The position numbers and the translations under genes were made by a program. Of a stretch of 64,000 nucleotides of DNA, positions 46,156 to 55,721 are shown piece by piece; position 1 is the stretch's first letter; each line of letters begins with the position of its first letter. The notes below the pieces were generated by a model. That model searched no databases. It was not told where the DNA came from and saw only the letters and a program-made list of their open reading frames with translations. Origin of the DNA: Gammaproteobacteria bacterium (GTDB taxonomy: Bacteria; Pseudomonadota; Gammaproteobacteria; Pseudomonadales; Pseudohongiellaceae); NCBI GenBank assembly GCA_012960305.1, contig DUBM01000015.1, positions 1 through 64,000 on the forward strand, in the 5' to 3' direction.

Positions 46156-47859
46156 ATGAAAAAATTGATCTCATTCTGTATTATTTTAGTTCTCACTTTT
46201 TGTTCTACATCAACGTTGGGAGCTTTGGACCGCATTGGCGATTTCGCTTTGCTGGATCAGCAGGGCGAATTTCATCAATTGAGTCGTTTTCAGCACAAGA
46301 AAGCTTTAGTAATGATGTCTTATTCCCAGACTTGTGGCTCCATAGACTCGAGTCTTGAGTTTTTTATGAACGTACATTCCAAATACTCAAATGGGGATTT
46401 TGAATTTGTTCTAATAGATTCCGAGGACCAGGGCAGGCCTGCTCTGACCGACCTTTCCGCACAATTACCTACTGGACTTTCAATCCTTGAAGATGATGGC
46501 CAATTGGTTTCCGAAACCCTTGATATTACTAGAGCAGGAGAAGTATTGGTTTTTAATCCGCAGCGGCTTTCTCTTTATTATCGAGGGGCAGCAAGCGCTC
46601 AGTTGGACAAAGTTTTGAACGAAGTTGCTACAGGCAGTCCCGTTGACACCGTCGAATCCGCCTCCGGTGATTGCATACTTGCTTATCCGATGCGAGATCA
46701 ACACGCGAGTACTCCTCCAGATTTCAACAAAGAAGTGGCCCCAATCATTATCGAAAATTGTGCTGAGTGTCATCGCCGAGGTGGTGTGGGCCCATTCGCT
46801 CTGGATAGTTACATCATGGTTCTCGGGTGGTCACCTATGATTCGTGAAGTACTACTAAGTAAGAGAATGCCCCCAGCCCAAGTAGATCCCTATATCGGCC
46901 ATTCAGCGAATGCGCGCTACCTATCCAAAACAAATCTGCAAACATTAGTTCACTGGATTGACGCGGGTGCCCCTCGGGGTGAAAGTGAAGAAGATCCCTT
47001 AGAACTGTTAGCGACAAATGTTGATGCTGATGCAGCTTGGATCTTGGGAGAACCAGATTTTATCGTTACCGGCCCTGACAACGAAATAGCCGCCACAGGT
47101 GTCATGGATTATATCTATGAAGATGTAGAGCTGGGTTTCGACGAAGACAAATGGATTCGAGCAGTGCAATATAAGCCTGGTGATGAAGCGGTGTTGCATC
47201 ATCTTATGACCTTCGTTACAGCTCCAGATGAAGATTTCTGGGGGCCAGAGCGTGATCAAGAAGCGAGCACTCGTCGTTTTGTTGAGGGTTATGCTCCCGG
47301 CCAGGCGAAGGCGATTGAGTTTTCGGCTGGCACTGGGGTATTGATTCCACAGGGTCACAAGTTATCTATGCAGTTTCATTATGTGACCAATGGACTATCG
47401 ACAGTGGATATAACCCAACTGGGTTTGTACTTTGCTGAAGAGACTCCTGCACAAGAGCGATTGGTACAAGCAGTCTCATCTCGATTTGTCTTACCGCCCA
47501 ATGATGCAGATTTTGCGCTGCAAGCTCAGCATGTGTTTGATGAAGACATTATTATTACCGGTGTGCGAGCTCGGATGAATTATCGCGGCAAGAAGATGAA
47601 GTTCATTGTTGAAGGAGCGGACGGTATGCGCCGTGAAATTTTCAGTGTTCCGGCTTACAACTATGGCTGGCAGCCTCACTATATTCTGCATGAACCCCAA
47701 AGTGTGACTGCTGGTAGTACTTTGCATGTAGTTGGAGCGTTCGACAATTCGATATCTAATCCGCTCAACCCAGACCCGGAAAAAGAAATCAACTTTGGCC
47801 TAGAAACCTGGGATGAAATGTTTACAGGCTATTTTACTTATCATCGCCAGCTCGATTGA
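46156..47859 (+). CDS. Redoxin - haem c - monooxygenase-like fusion protein lacking the HxH copper ligands
   Basis: Three parts after a Sec signal. (1) A thioredoxin/redoxin-like domain to about residue 180 (FALLDQQGEFHQLSRF) with a single Cys in MMSYSQTCGSID. (2) A cytochrome-like module with CAECHRRGGVGPFALDSY (Cys202-His206) and SKRMPPAQVDP. (3) A PHM-like part with the first copper pair (His348-His349 in VLHHLM), SMQFHYVTNG and WDEMF. In the second copper region, where relatives have His-x-His before YRGK, this protein has Arg473-Met474-Asn475. So one copper site looks lost. The ATG starts 12 bases after a possible GAG. The next gene follows after 21 bases. Confidence 0.86.
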   Translation: MKKLISFCIILVLTFCSTSTLGALDRIGDFALLDQQGEFHQLSRFQHKKALVMMSYSQTCGSIDSSLEFFMNVHSKYSNGDFEFVLIDSEDQGRPALTDLSAQLPTGLSILEDDGQLVSETLDITRAGEVLVFNPQRLSLYYRGAASAQLDKVLNEVATGSPVDTVESASGDCILAYPMRDQHASTPPDFNKEVAPIIIENCAECHRRGGVGPFALDSYIMVLGWSPMIREVLLSKRMPPAQVDPYIGHSANARYLSKTNLQTLVHWIDAGAPRGESEEDPLELLATNVDADAAWILGEPDFIVTGPDNEIAATGVMDYIYEDVELGFDEDKWIRAVQYKPGDEAVLHHLMTFVTAPDEDFWGPERDQEASTRRFVEGYAPGQAKAIEFSAGTGVLIPQGHKLSMQFHYVTNGLSTVDITQLGLYFAEETPAQERLVQAVSSRFVLPPNDADFALQAQHVFDEDIIITGVRARMNYRGKKMKFIVEGADGMRREIFSVPAYNYGWQPHYILHEPQSVTAGSTLHVVGAFDNSISNPLNPDPEKEINFGLETWDEMFTGYFTYHRQLD

Positions 47860-47880
47860 TGCATAGCAGTGATAAATTGA

Positions 47881-48924
47881 ATGAGTGATTCTAACTCTGC
47901 GGTTGTCGCTCAGGCCAAACTACATCATGCCTATTTGTTGGGCTTGCAATTGATGGTTGCTACCAATAGATCTTCAGCAGAAATCGGCGACTGGATGTTT
48001 AAACTCTTCCGCCGCCAGCACCAAGAAAAATTCTTATCCAGTTTTGAGAAACTCGGTTTATGCGACCTACCTCACGCGGTGGCTTGCGCTCAATATCATG
48101 TTATGTCGAATAGTATTGGCGGCGTCCCTGTTGAGTATTTGGTCGAAAGTGATACGAAAGCCTGGGTGCGGTTTCGCTATCCGCGCTGGATGTATAGCGG
48201 TCCAACAATTTGTGGAGTGCCTATAGAAGTTAGCCGAGGTTTTCTAGAAGGTTGGTATGCGCAAAATGGAGTATCGCTGCAAAATGATTGCCTCGGTTTT
48301 GTCTGCGTCTCAGAAGATATGACCGGCGAATTTGGATTCTGCGGTTACTTTAAAGAGTTTGATTCTGCTCTGGCTGAGAATGAAAGACTACAGTTTTCTC
48401 GGGGGGAACTGCCGCCCGCTTTTGATGCGGGAGCGCAGCCAAAATTACCTACTGATTTATGGAATAGTGAGCGAATAGGAAAAGCTAATCGGAATTATGC
48501 TATGGAATTTATCCGCAATGCGTTGGTCACTCTCGCCGAAGTCATTGGGGCAAATGAGAGTACCGAATTGGCTGCTCGCGCGGCAAGACTAATTGGGTTG
48601 CAATATTTTCAGGAAACCAACACGTTGGTCGGAACCAGTGATGGTGACGTTAGTGACGCAGCAGAATATTTGCAACGGATGTTCGGTGGACTAAACGATG
48701 AAGTAAGTGTTAGCGATTTGCATGCGGACGGCCATATAACATTGCGGCACAAAAATCTTCGAATAGTGAAAGGCCTCGCCTCTGCAGAAGCAAGTCTTGT
48801 TCTCGATAGCTGGAAGCATCTTTGGATAGGGGCCTTATCAAGTTATCGCGTGCTGAAAGAAGTCCACATATCCATTGAAAGGGAAGAATTGTGTTGGAAG
48901 ATCAATGATCGAAAGTCTGAATAG
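47881..48924 (+). CDS. Protein of unknown function downstream of the redoxin-haem fusion
   Basis: A 347-residue soluble protein without signal. The N-terminal half is helical (VAQAKLHHAYLLGLQLMVAT), the middle has GFLEGWYAQNGVSLQNDCLG, FVCVSEDMTGEFGFCGYF, with several Cys, and the second half ANRNYAMEFIRNALVTLAEV. Weakly it recalls the group of proteins around the thiazoline-carboxylate hydrolase or V4R-type small-molecule-binding folds, but I cannot assign it. It starts 21 bases after the preceding gene and is probably co-transcribed. Confidence 0.75.
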   Translation: MSDSNSAVVAQAKLHHAYLLGLQLMVATNRSSAEIGDWMFKLFRRQHQEKFLSSFEKLGLCDLPHAVACAQYHVMSNSIGGVPVEYLVESDTKAWVRFRYPRWMYSGPTICGVPIEVSRGFLEGWYAQNGVSLQNDCLGFVCVSEDMTGEFGFCGYFKEFDSALAENERLQFSRGELPPAFDAGAQPKLPTDLWNSERIGKANRNYAMEFIRNALVTLAEVIGANESTELAARAARLIGLQYFQETNTLVGTSDGDVSDAAEYLQRMFGGLNDEVSVSDLHADGHITLRHKNLRIVKGLASAEASLVLDSWKHLWIGALSSYRVLKEVHISIEREELCWKINDRKSE

Positions 48925-49298
48925 GAAAGAAAAGAGAAGCGAAGAGAAGAATAGAAAAGAATGAGCAAGAGGTTAGTGCTAGCCAGAAATCCTGCAGTCG
49001 GCATCGCTAAATGAATTTGGATATTAGCGTTGTTGCCATCCCCTAAAATAGTGTCCAAACCTCATCAGCAGACAAGAGGTAGATTTAGGCTGTGTCTTAA
49101 TTTCGAGTTTGGAGAATTTTCTGGCGCGTAAACTCTTTTGAGAATTGTCTGTTATGCTTGCCACCGATCATGTTGACCACTCTAAAAGTGAATGCGCAAC
49201 GATGAATTTATCTGGAGGAAAACTCTCCGAAATTGATAGATTAAAAACTCATGTCGTAGCAATGACTAAAGTAAATCCTAGTAAGGAATTCTGTCCCA
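48925..49298. other. Intergenic region with a purine-rich tract
   Basis: The first 40 bases are a GAAAAGAGAAG-type purine tract of low complexity. Then come about 300 bases without a gene I can support, ending with AAGGAA before the MFS start at 49299. Confidence 0.45.
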
Positions 49299-50597
49299 AT
49301 GTTTGATAGCAAGGCTAACGAGATTAATGATGAGGAAATTTTCTATGGTTGGAAAATTGTTGCCGCTATCTTCGTAATATTGACATTTTCAAGTGGCCTG
49401 AGTTTTTATAATCACGCCATTTACCTTGATGCGTTGGCAGCGTTACCGGCATTCAGTATACAAACCGCATCGTTCGCTGTTTCTATTTTCTTTTTGACGG
49501 GTGGTTTTGCAGGATTGTGGGTGGCTAAATGGGTGCAGAGATATGACCCAAGATGGACTATTTCTTTAGGTGCAGTCATTAGTTTCATAGCTTTGTCTGC
49601 ACTTCCTTCGGTTACTAAAGTTTGGCAGTTATTTGCAGTTTACTCATTTTTTGGCGTTGGGTTTTCCGCCGCATCACTTATTCCCGCGACCACCCTGGTG
49701 GCGCGATGGTTTAACCGCCGCAGGGCAATGGCCTTATCGATCGCCTCAACTGGATTATCACTAGGTGGTGTCGTGCTAACTCCTTTGAGTGTATTAATGG
49801 TCGAGTCATTTGGCTTCGCGGTGGCCGGCCCGATGATGGGTGTTATGTATCTGTTAGGCGTAATTCCGGTGGCTTTGATTTGGTTACGGCCTGACCCGGC
49901 GTCCATGGGGTTATTAACCGATGGAGATAAAGCTCCTGAACGAGCAATTAAACAAGATGCTCTGCAAACTGGTAATGACCCAAGCAGCGGAAATGACCAA
50001 ATCATCTTGGATGGAATTACTCTAAAAGAAGCCAGGGCGACTAGGTTTTTTTGGGGCGTTAGCGTCGGGTATATCTTTCTTATGTTGGCCCAGGTGGGAG
50101 GAATAGCCCATCAGTACGGTCTGGCCCGTGAGCTTCTTAGCGAGTCGCAAACGGCAGCAGCTGTGGCAATCTTGCCTATAGCCAGCATTATCGGCCGATT
50201 GGTCGGAGGATGGATAGTTGAGCGTTCGTCAATACGGTTGTTCGCTCTTGGGATGATTATGCTGCAAGCAGTTTCCCTAGCATTGCTCGCAGGCGGCTTT
50301 AATGCAGTAAGCCTTTGCATAGGCCTGGCTCTGTTCGGCACATCTGTAGGTAACCTCTTGATGTTGCAGCCACTACTAATAGCAGAAGCCTTTGGTGTCA
50401 GAGATTATGCTCGTATATTTTCTATCTGTAATTTGATGTCTTCTTGGGGTACAGCTGCAGGTCCTGCTCTCCTTGGTATTGTTTACACGATTAATCAGGA
50501 GATGTACGGTTTGTCATATGCAATCGCAGCTCTTGCAGGTGCCACTGGCTTTATCTTGTTTCTATGTGGCGGCAAGATAAAAAGTCAGTCGGTCTAA
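49299..50597 (+). CDS. MFS transporter (12 membrane segments, OFA/monocarboxylate-like)
   Basis: A 432-residue membrane protein with two sets of six hydrophobic segments split by a polar loop at about 205-245. The start YGWKIVAAIFVILTFSSGLSFYNHAIYLD is typical of MFS sugar-acid/monocarboxylate carriers; ARWFNRRRAMALSIASTGLSLGG is the conserved loop between helices 4 and 5. It imports or exports a small organic anion by inference from the family. AAGGAA lies before the ATG. It converges with the thioesterase. Confidence 0.9.
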   Translation: MFDSKANEINDEEIFYGWKIVAAIFVILTFSSGLSFYNHAIYLDALAALPAFSIQTASFAVSIFFLTGGFAGLWVAKWVQRYDPRWTISLGAVISFIALSALPSVTKVWQLFAVYSFFGVGFSAASLIPATTLVARWFNRRRAMALSIASTGLSLGGVVLTPLSVLMVESFGFAVAGPMMGVMYLLGVIPVALIWLRPDPASMGLLTDGDKAPERAIKQDALQTGNDPSSGNDQIILDGITLKEARATRFFWGVSVGYIFLMLAQVGGIAHQYGLARELLSESQTAAAVAILPIASIIGRLVGGWIVERSSIRLFALGMIMLQAVSLALLAGGFNAVSLCIGLALFGTSVGNLLMLQPLLIAEAFGVRDYARIFSICNLMSSWGTAAGPALLGIVYTINQEMYGLSYAIAALAGATGFILFLCGGKIKSQSV

Positions 50598-50673
50598 CAA
50601 TTTATTTTTGCCGAGCAGAGGTAAGCCGGCCGTACTGCCGATCAATGTAATAGTCTGCTGCCGCCAGTGCTTT

Positions 50674-51114
50674 TCATTTCTCGAAGAGTTTCTGCCATTG
50701 CTCCGGTACTCGGGTGACGGCACCCTTGCTGTTGGTCCAAATATGCCGGGTATAGCCAGAAACCAATACATCATCGGATTCAGGCCCCCACACTTCATAA
50801 GTAAATGTTACTCTTCGACTGCGATTTTCCGTTAATCTCGTGCTAATTTTGACCTGGTTTCCATAGACTAGGCTGCCTACATAACGCACATTTACTTCAG
50901 TAACTGGTAGCATGAATCCACTGGCTTCGATGCCAGCATAATCTCTCCCCAGGCTACGCATAAGCTCGCTTCTACCTTCCTCAAAATAAACCAGATAGGC
51001 GGCATGATGTACCACCCTCATAGCGTCAGTTTCAGCATACCTTACGTAGAAGTCGGTAACGGCGATGGGGTCTTCATAGATTTTGGATTTGATATTGTTC
51101 TCAGGGTCTGACAT
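50674..51114 (-). CDS. Acyl-CoA thioesterase, hot-dog fold (YbgC/4HBT-like)
   Basis: A 146-residue single hot-dog domain. The active-site helix region reads YVRYAETDAMRVVHHAAYLVYFEEGR, with the catalytic Asp; then RVTFTYEVWG and SGYTRHIWTNSKG. This is the 4-hydroxybenzoyl-CoA thioesterase group. It would hydrolyse a short or aromatic acyl-CoA in the cytoplasm. Fatty-acid- or aromatic-acid-related enzymes occur elsewhere in the window (acyl-CoA synthetase, crotonase). It ends 76 bases from the MFS gene, with no visible terminator between. Confidence 0.9.
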   Translation of the reverse strand: MSDPENNIKSKIYEDPIAVTDFYVRYAETDAMRVVHHAAYLVYFEEGRSELMRSLGRDYAGIEASGFMLPVTEVNVRYVGSLVYGNQVKISTRLTENRSRRVTFTYEVWGPESDDVLVSGYTRHIWTNSKGAVTRVPEQWQKLFEK

Positions 51115-51411
51115 AAAGCGTTGCTCAGGATTAGTTGATTTGAATTATTGCGTGGAAAGAGCGCCTTACCACTAGCTATTTCGCAGCGTACTTCAGTAGC
51201 TGATGCTGTTCACGGGTTCTGTGTATTATGGTTATTATATCCCGAGAGTTGGGGATATTACCGTTGAGTGATTTAGCCCTAGATTTACCTTAATGAGGAA
51301 CAACCATTTTTCTGTGTCTTCCGGTCTTTTTCTGCTAATTTGCCAGCAATTAATAGATTTTTGGCAAGTTGCGGGTCCGCTCTTCTTCTTACATAGAATC
51401 GCTTAAAGAAT

Positions 51412-52845
51412 ATGCAAACTAGACTGCGTCGAATTATAAAGCAATTGGGGGATATGAAGCCCCCGGTTTTAATCCTCCCGTTAATTTGTTTTCTGCTGAT
51501 ATCGATCTATTTACCCACAGTTTCTGCCCAACTCTCTCAAGTTGATTTAGATGTAGCAAATGAAGAATCAGATCGAACCCAAGCAGAGCTTCAGCGTTTA
51601 GCTCTGGAACATGGCCATCTCGATAGGCGTTTACTGGAACCGATGGATCTCTATATCGAACAATTAACTGAGATGGGCAGATTTAATGAAGCCGGCGAAG
51701 TTATTAACCAGGCCATAATGATCACCCGTGTCAGCGAGGGCTTATATACTCAAGCGCAATATCCATTTTTATTGAAGAAGATAGAAAATTTTGGCAATGG
51801 TGGTGATTGGACAGCGACCAGAACATGGATGGAACACCTTAAGGCGTTGTTGATAAATGATAGAGATTACAGCAGTGAACTTGCAGTCAACGCCTACATC
51901 CAATTGAGTGAGATGCATCTTTGGGGTGTGGCACGAGATTCCATTACCATGCAAACATTTCATTTTCGCCAAGCAGAACAGGCTAGTCGGCTAGCCTTTA
52001 ATCGTGCGGCTGGCGTTTGGGGTCCCACCGATCTTCGGCTGACGACAATTTTGTATAAATCAGTATTGCAACATCATATGCAGGCGGTGGCTATAGATTC
52101 AATTGGGGGCACTTCTCTGGGGCTTCGAGGTATTGAAGGTCTCGAATTTGTCCGGTCCCGCGCTGAAGCAAAGCTGCAGCATTATCTAATTGGCTTGCGC
52201 TACTTAATTGATATTAGGCAGATATTTTTGCTACAAGACGAACCTGATCTAATGGCCGCTGCTTTGGCTGAAATGTATATAGCGGATTGGCAAGTCCTGT
52301 TTGTGAAGCCTGAGGCGGCAACATATAGCTATCAAAGAAGTTTCAACAGTCTCGCTGCTGCCGGACTAGATTCAGAATCTATAAATCGGGTATTTCATAA
52401 ACCTGCGATATTACCCTTAGCAACTCTAGTAAGCGATTGGGACGAAGCAGTCTCCGCAGCCGGAACTATATTAACTCCGATTATAGTTGACAGCGGACCA
52501 GTAAACCTTAGTTTCAGTGAGTGGTCCGCCAATTTTCGCTATGTCGCTCCTGCTATCGCAATCAGTCGAGATCGCCTCGATCGATCCGTCCTCGACGGTC
52601 CAACTATTTTCACTTTCAGACTCACTGGCCTGGAAGAAATATCTCGTTGGTACAGTGGTCGATACAAAACGTTTATTAGTTCGCCCATTGATTTACAGAT
52701 GATCAAAAGCTCTATGTCGAGGTCGTCCGATGCTCTAGAAATGGAAGCTATCGTTAATCATATGCGGTTCAGGCCTAGATTGGTTGATGGTATACCTCAA
52801 GCAGTCGATGCGACTCTCGATTATCGGGTCGCTATTAGTCCCTAG
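51412..52845 (+). CDS. Exported TPR-like protein with TonB-C-like end
   Basis: A hydrophobic leader (VLILPLICFLLISIYL, ending VSAQ) precedes a helical body of about 300 residues (for example DLYIEQLTEMGRFNEAGEVINQA) that looks like degenerate TPR helices. The last 35 residues (EAIVNHMRFRPRLVDGIPQ, VDATLDYRVAISP) look like a TonB C-terminal domain. The combination suggests a periplasmic protein interacting with the outer membrane or peptidoglycan; specific role unknown. No good ribosome site is seen at the ATG. It lies 67 bases before a broken protein kinase gene. Confidence 0.75.
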   Translation: MQTRLRRIIKQLGDMKPPVLILPLICFLLISIYLPTVSAQLSQVDLDVANEESDRTQAELQRLALEHGHLDRRLLEPMDLYIEQLTEMGRFNEAGEVINQAIMITRVSEGLYTQAQYPFLLKKIENFGNGGDWTATRTWMEHLKALLINDRDYSSELAVNAYIQLSEMHLWGVARDSITMQTFHFRQAEQASRLAFNRAAGVWGPTDLRLTTILYKSVLQHHMQAVAIDSIGGTSLGLRGIEGLEFVRSRAEAKLQHYLIGLRYLIDIRQIFLLQDEPDLMAAALAEMYIADWQVLFVKPEAATYSYQRSFNSLAAAGLDSESINRVFHKPAILPLATLVSDWDEAVSAAGTILTPIIVDSGPVNLSFSEWSANFRYVAPAIAISRDRLDRSVLDGPTIFTFRLTGLEEISRWYSGRYKTFISSPIDLQMIKSSMSRSSDALEMEAIVNHMRFRPRLVDGIPQAVDATLDYRVAISP

Positions 52846-52912
52846 TCAGGCACACAATATTGGATCTGCGGGGAACTTAGCTTGAGTTGCCTCATTATTG
52901 GGTAGTAGTGAT

Positions 52913-53900
52913 ATGTTAAATTTTCCGGAGCCTCCCAAGAGCTATAGTTCGGTCTTTCTCGAGAATACTGACAAGCCTCTTCCGCAAAAAATTGACCCCA
53001 GAACTCGTTACGCTTTTTTTAGCACAATTGCAAAAGGGGGGGCAAGTCTCTTATTAAATCCTGCAAAGATTTGCATCTCTCACGGTTCGTTTGTTACAAA
53101 ACTCTAAAGCCTGAATTTGCAAACGACGAGCTTGAGCAACAACGGTTGATACGTGAGGCTCGAGTTACTGCAATGCTGCAACATACTAATACTGTTCCTA
53201 TTTATGAACTAGGAAGGGATGCGAAAGGTCATTGTTATTTCACGATGAAACTTGTTCATGGCTACACTTTGCGGGAAATCTTGGATGATCGTGAGTGCTA
53301 TGATCTCACCCAGTTAATGGAAGTAATTTTACAGGTGGCCTATGCACTGGTTTATGCCCATGAGCATGGTGTAGCCCATCGGGATATTAAGCCTGGGAAT
53401 ATTTTGGCAGGGCAATTTGGCGAGGTGTTATTACTCGATTGGGGGCTTGCTAAAGTGTGGAATCCAGATGGTTCCGTAACTACGGAGGTAAATTCAGACA
53501 ATGAAGGCACAGCAGAAGTCATTGATCTAAGTATTACCGGGCGAGGGAAAGCTCAAGGCACGGCTCATTATATGTCTCCGGAACAAGTCAACCAAGACCC
53601 GAACATTGATCATCGTACTGACCTGTTTAGTCTAGGTGCTGTACTTTATGAAGTGCTCTGTGGCAACCACCCGCAGCAGGTGAAAAACTGCATGAAGTAA
53701 TCGAAAGTGTCTTGAATGCCACTCCAGTTAGACCTTCAGACGTGACAAACCAAGCTGTGCCTAAAATATTGGAAAATACCGCTATGCGGTGTTTACAGAA
53801 AAATGCCTATGACCGATACGATTCTATGGCAGAAATAGTTCGATTAATTCAACAGGATTGGCGCTCGAGTTTAGTTGCTGGCCATGAATCTTTAGCGTAG
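52913..53900 (+). pseudogene. Ser/Thr protein kinase gene split by two frameshifts
   Basis: Three consecutive frames make one Hanks-type kinase. Frame 1 (from 52913) gives MLNFPEPPKSYSS up to RYAFFSTIAKGGAS. Near 53050 it must shift to read KSCKDLHLSRFVCYKTL (the ATP lysine). That frame carries REARVTAMLQH (the Glu), HRDIKPGNIL (catalytic loop), LLLDWGLAK (DFG-equivalent) and MSPEQV, then shifts again near 53680 to give AGEKLHEVIESVLNATPVRP and the end at 53900. Each shift fits a two-base CT or CA insertion. All catalytic residues remain. It may be decayed, an assembly error, or, less likely, recoded. Confidence 0.85.
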
Positions 53901-53976
53901 TGTCTTTTACTAATTTACGCCCCTTCCAAGGCAGTGTTGGCGGCTAATTTAATCAGATGAAAAGAGTGAAGTTATA

Positions 53977-55671
53977 ATGAATGTTATTCGCCGGTTTTCA
54001 ATTTCTTTCCCTTGCGCAATTTTCCTCAGCATTTCTGTATCCGCCTTCTCGCAACAAGCCGAAGTGATATTTGTTGGTGATCATATTCTCACCATGGATG
54101 GTTCTGAGGTGAGCGCGGTAGCAATTTCTGGTGATCGAATTATCGCCACGGGCGATTCCACAGAAATATTAGAACTCGGTACCGCAGCTACTAGAATAGT
54201 CGAGCTTGGTGATCAGGCATTGCTGCCAGGATTTATTGATGCCCATGGGCATTTCACGGCTGTAGCTCGTTATTCAGATCTTTTGGATTTATCTTCACCT
54301 CCAGTGGGTGGAGTAACAAATATTGACGACATCGTTCGACTTATTCGTAGTCGAATCGAACGAGAGCAGATACCACCGGGCGAGGCCATCTTTGGATTCG
54401 GTTATGACGACTCGCTATTGGAAGAGCAGCGGCACCCAAACCGCGATGATCTGGATCGTGCTTCAACTCAACACTCTATTATTATACGGCATGTCTCTGG
54501 ACATTTATTAGCAGCCAATTCTTTTGCTTTGTCGCAGGCTAATGTGAATTCAGGTACTGAAAACCCGTCAGGAGGGATAGTCCGCCGCAGAGTTGGGAGT
54601 AATGAGCCCGATGGTGTTATGGAAGAAACTGCCATGGGAGCATTCCCAGGCGCGGGCGCGGATTTCACTCTTGAACGCATGGGTGAATTACGTCGTCAAA
54701 CGCTGAATCTTTATGCCGGATTTGGGACCACAACAGTTCAAGATAGCAATCTTCCGCCTGCTTATGTCGAGTTACTGCGTGAGGAAGCCCTGGAAGAAGC
54801 TTATCCGGTAGACCTGGTCGCATTCATTACTGCCAACGGTCTGAATGATACAGAACTTGAGCGTATTCGTCATGATACAAGTTATGAAGGTGGGTTCAGA
54901 TTGGGCGGGGTTAAATTCATTCTCGATGGCTCACCACAAGGCCGAACAGCGTGGATGTCCGAGCCGTATCATGAGGGTCCTCCTGGCGTCGACAGTAGTT
55001 ATGTCGCCTACCCAAGCTATGATCCCGACGCTTATCGATCTCGTATCCGCGGGCTGATTAACCGTGGTACACCGGTACTCGCTCATGCGAATGGGGATGA
55101 GGCCATAGAACTTATGGTGGATGGGATTAGCAATGCTTTGGCTGGTAGTGCGATCCCTGACCATAGGTCGACCATTATTCACGCGCAACTAATTAGACCT
55201 GATCAATTAGATAGAGTAAAAGACTTGGGAATTATTCCTTCTTATTATGCAGTACATCCATATTTTTGGGGTGATTGGCATCGCTTGAGCTTTGGTGATG
55301 ATAGAGCTAGTTTTATTAGCCCGGTTGCTGCAACTATCGAGCGCGGTATACCGTTTACGATTCACAATGATTCACCTATTGTGCCACCGGATATGATGCG
55401 CTTGATCTCGATTACCGTAAATAGAGCCACTAGAAGTGGTTATATTCTTGGGCCAGACCAGCGGGCAACAGTAGAGCAAGCAATTTATGCTGTGACTCAG
55501 GGAGCAGCGTTTCAATATTTTGAAGAAGATGAGAAGGGATCAATTACTGTAGGTAAAAGAGCAGATCTAGTCGTACTTGCTGCAGACCCGCGTGATGTTG
55601 ATCCGAGTACACTTGCTGATATTGAGATAGTAGAAACTTTCGCCCGGGGAAAATCAGTATTTAAGAAATAG
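53977..55671 (+). CDS. Exported metal-dependent amidohydrolase (YtcJ-like)
   Basis: A Sec signal (VSAFSQ) precedes an amidohydrolase with the N-terminal HxH metal motif in LLPGFIDAHGHF (His90, His92), NPSGGIVRRR, KFILDGSPQGRTAWM, LAHANGDEA, IIHAQLIRP and FTIHNDSPIVPPDM, ending with the family tail GSITVGKRADLVVLAADP. At 564 residues it is typical of the YtcJ-like group, which is usually cytoplasmic. The substrate (an N-acyl, amide or cyclic compound) is unknown. The HIBADH-like gene follows after about 50 bases in the same direction. Confidence 0.9.
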   Translation: MNVIRRFSISFPCAIFLSISVSAFSQQAEVIFVGDHILTMDGSEVSAVAISGDRIIATGDSTEILELGTAATRIVELGDQALLPGFIDAHGHFTAVARYSDLLDLSSPPVGGVTNIDDIVRLIRSRIEREQIPPGEAIFGFGYDDSLLEEQRHPNRDDLDRASTQHSIIIRHVSGHLLAANSFALSQANVNSGTENPSGGIVRRRVGSNEPDGVMEETAMGAFPGAGADFTLERMGELRRQTLNLYAGFGTTTVQDSNLPPAYVELLREEALEEAYPVDLVAFITANGLNDTELERIRHDTSYEGGFRLGGVKFILDGSPQGRTAWMSEPYHEGPPGVDSSYVAYPSYDPDAYRSRIRGLINRGTPVLAHANGDEAIELMVDGISNALAGSAIPDHRSTIIHAQLIRPDQLDRVKDLGIIPSYYAVHPYFWGDWHRLSFGDDRASFISPVAATIERGIPFTIHNDSPIVPPDMMRLISITVNRATRSGYILGPDQRATVEQAIYAVTQGAAFQYFEEDEKGSITVGKRADLVVLAADPRDVDPSTLADIEIVETFARGKSVFKK

Positions 55672-55721
55672 AACATCTAAGATGCAGGAATTTATTGGGT
55701 ATAACAATTTAGGAGTGAGTA

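Noticed and set aside
48925..48962. Purine-rich tract as a repeat array
   Set aside because: It is a short low-complexity stretch without a constant unit.
52913..53900. Programmed frameshifting in the kinase
   Set aside because: No slippery heptamer with a downstream structure is evident at either break, and two shifts in one gene are very unlikely to be programmed.
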